Positions 16,567 through 17,814 of a DNA stretch of 17,814 nt are shown piece after piece. The stretch comes from an uncultured Treponema sp. (GTDB lineage Bacteria > Spirochaetota > Spirochaetia > Treponematales > Treponemataceae). The stretch's first letter is position 1. Every line of letters starts with the position of its first letter. The notes under the pieces are model-generated. The model was not told the DNA's origin and made no database searches. It worked only from the letters and a program-made list of their open reading frames with translations. The stretch is taken from assembly GCA_905372235.1 (NCBI GenBank), contig CAJPOF010000052.1, forward strand, positions 1 to 17,814, given 5' to 3'. Both the position numbers and the translations under genes were made by a program.

Positions 16567-16944
16567 TTATTTCTTTTTCAACTTTCCTTCGAAATCAATT
16601 TCCCACTGTTGGGACCCGTTGGGATATACCGGAAATTTCATACAACTTTGAGCAAGAACTCCTGCCTCCCCGTATAGCACGGCGGTTCCCACGGTATATT
16701 CTTCAGGCACAATTCTTGCGACCACGGATTCGGAAGGAATTTCATTAAGATTTATCATCGCTCCCTTTCCTTTATTGTTGAGTTTTCCAAGATACACATC
16801 GTTATTGTCAGTGCCATTTCCGATTCTTGTAGTTGACGACAAAGAAAGAAATTTATCGTCTCCGGCATCATGAATCTTGGAAACATACACGCCTATTCCG
16901 TTTTTAGCTGAAAAGTTTCCGTTTATTTTGTTTTCTTCCATCAT
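16567..16944 (-). pseudogene. C-terminal relic of a beta-helix surface protein
   Basis: The 125-codon frame starts MMEENK directly after an in-frame TAA, with no signal peptide and no ribosome-binding site. Its last ~95 residues align with the closing domain of the lipoprotein at the left end of the window. TTRIGNGTDNNDVYLGK matches SRITPSSGADENAIGKNEVFLK, VVARIVPEEYTVGTAVLYG matches PVARITPATYASTTQVLTG, and QQWEIDFEGKLKKK matches QEWIIKNDGHLQK. Just one GIGVYV beta-helix turn remains. The 5' part of the parent gene is missing from the 190 bases upstream. It is most simply a decayed or donor fragment; expression as a small protein cannot be excluded. Confidence 0.7.
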
Positions 16945-17137
16945 TTTTGATTATTTACTGTGTTTGATTATGCTTGAATGCGCTTTTCATCATCGTAAGT
17001 TTTTGTTCACTGCCACTATAAAAAATGATAACTTTTATATCAAAGAATACCACACATCAGCCGGAAATCTTGTAAGAAAAAGCCGAAGTTTTTGCAACAT
17101 ACAAGAAGTTTGCAGATGACACACTGAGCATAAGCGG

Positions 17138-17171
17138 CAAGAAAAACGCTCCATAGAGAGCGTTTTTCTTG
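17138..17171 (-). terminator. Strong terminator downstream of the IdeS-like gene
   Basis: A perfect 14-bp stem, CAAGAAAAACGCTC / GAGCGTTTTTCTTG, with a 6-base loop, 17 bases after the stop codon. The T-rich arm lies on the 3' side on the plus strand and also, by symmetry, on the minus strand. It probably works in both directions. Confidence 0.8.
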
Positions 17172-17188
17172 ATAGTTAAGATTTTAAT

Positions 17189-17814
17189 TTAGGAGTTTGA
17201 GTTACTCCATGCCTGCCACTGCGATTCGCCTTTGTCGAGCGTGGTGATTCTATCTATCCATTTATCTATATTGATAATAGACTTTTTTACTGCATAGTTT
17301 ATGAGGTACGGATAATTGTTTTCTTCTTCGTTTTCTTCATAGATATCTTTTTGATAACGAATTCCATAGGTAATCATTTCATTGTTCGGATTGTTGTTAT
17401 CTGCAATATAAATTGCAATAATATTTTCATCCCCATCAAATGCAGCACCCCAAAGTGTTATAGCGTGCAAATTCCCACCTCCATCGTGCGTATCTAATCC
17501 TATCGCTTTTTTAGAATTGAATGCTTCTTTTAGAATTCTTTCAAACTCTTTCTTTGAGTGAGGTGTCTCTACATTCACGATATTATTATCTTTACTGAAA
17601 ACTTTATCAAAATATTTTGGACTTGCGATTCCTTTAAATGGGCTGTTAGCGGATGAAAATAAAAAACCTTCAAGACCGTTTCTAATCTCGTTTCCACTAT
17701 TTACACAATTACTTCTGAATAAAGCCGCTATTTTACTTTTCTCGTATTCTTTGTTATCTTCTAATCCTTTCGTATATGAAAAATCGTAGGTAGAGCTGTA
17801 TTTATTTTTATATC
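17189..17814 (-). CDS. IdeS/Mac-family (peptidase C66) cysteine endopeptidase, N-terminus off right edge
   Basis: The frame is open from the right edge to the stop at 17189, giving ~207 C-terminal residues. A GTG at 17578 lies inside the frame and is not the true start. The match to streptococcal IdeS is clear by recall: KKAIGLDTHDGGGNLHAITLWGAAFD against KALGLSHTYANVRINHVINLWGADFD, then AIYIADNNN against AIYVTDSDS, ending in DKGESQWQ against STGQDSWNQ. The catalytic His lies at 17465-17467 and the first Asp at 17399-17401, 22 residues later as in IdeS (His262, Asp284). The second IdeS Asp (286) is Asn here. The catalytic Cys should lie ~50 residues beyond the window. IdeS cleaves IgG at the hinge; substrate and secretion here are unknown. 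Confidence 0.82.
   Translation of the reverse strand, partial: YKNKYSSTYDFSYTKGLEDNKEYEKSKIAALFRSNCVNSGNEIRNGLEGFLFSSANSPFKGIASPKYFDKVFSKDNNIVNVETPHSKKEFERILKEAFNSKKAIGLDTHDGGGNLHAITLWGAAFDGDENIIAIYIADNNNPNNEMITYGIRYQKDIYEENEEENNYPYLINYAVKKSIINIDKWIDRITTLDKGESQWQAWSNSNS

Overview
The window is most likely chromosomal DNA of a Treponema-like spirochete. This is inferred from gene content: a beta-helix lipoprotein with tandem GGGIY-type repeats and a 'WKKLK...VIxGEI...ITIQGK' module, a PEGA-domain outer-membrane protein and an IdeS/Mac-type peptidase, next to an ordinary housekeeping set. No rRNA, tRNA, CRISPR array, integrase or transposase was seen.

Layout. 1-3484 (-): a very large repetitive surface lipoprotein that runs off the left edge; its signal peptide is separated from its body by an apparent +1 frameshift at a five-base C run. 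3485-3978: a divergent intergenic region with two dyads and a candidate ychF promoter. 3979-5109 (+): ychF. 5110-5573: a noncoding region with stacked hairpins, ending in a near-consensus promoter for rpmB (5574-5798, +), which has a clear terminator. From 5863 to 16473 every gene lies on the minus strand. In transcription order these are a DtxR/MntR-type regulator, mnmG, leuB, a secreted alpha-amylase, radC, a PEGA/outer-membrane-barrel protein, pyk and a PhnP-like metallo-beta-lactamase-fold hydrolase. At the right end are a C-terminal relic of the same surface-protein family as the left-end gene (16567-16944), a strong terminator, and the C-terminal ~207 residues of an IdeS/Mac-family cysteine peptidase that runs off the right edge.

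How the genes relate. Most of the middle block is core metabolism, translation and tRNA modification, with no single pathway. The two ends are accessory and face outward: a surface-exposed repeat lipoprotein on the left, and a decayed relative of it beside a putative immunoglobulin-cleaving-type protease on the right.

The most unusual regulatory signal is shared by four genes (pyk, the PEGA protein, mnmG, the MntR-like regulator). In each, a -10 box sits 7-8 bases before the start codon and there is no Shine-Dalgarno sequence, so leaderless or near-leaderless mRNAs are predicted. ychF, rpmB, leuB, radC, the amylase and the lipoprotein have recognisable ribosome-binding sites.
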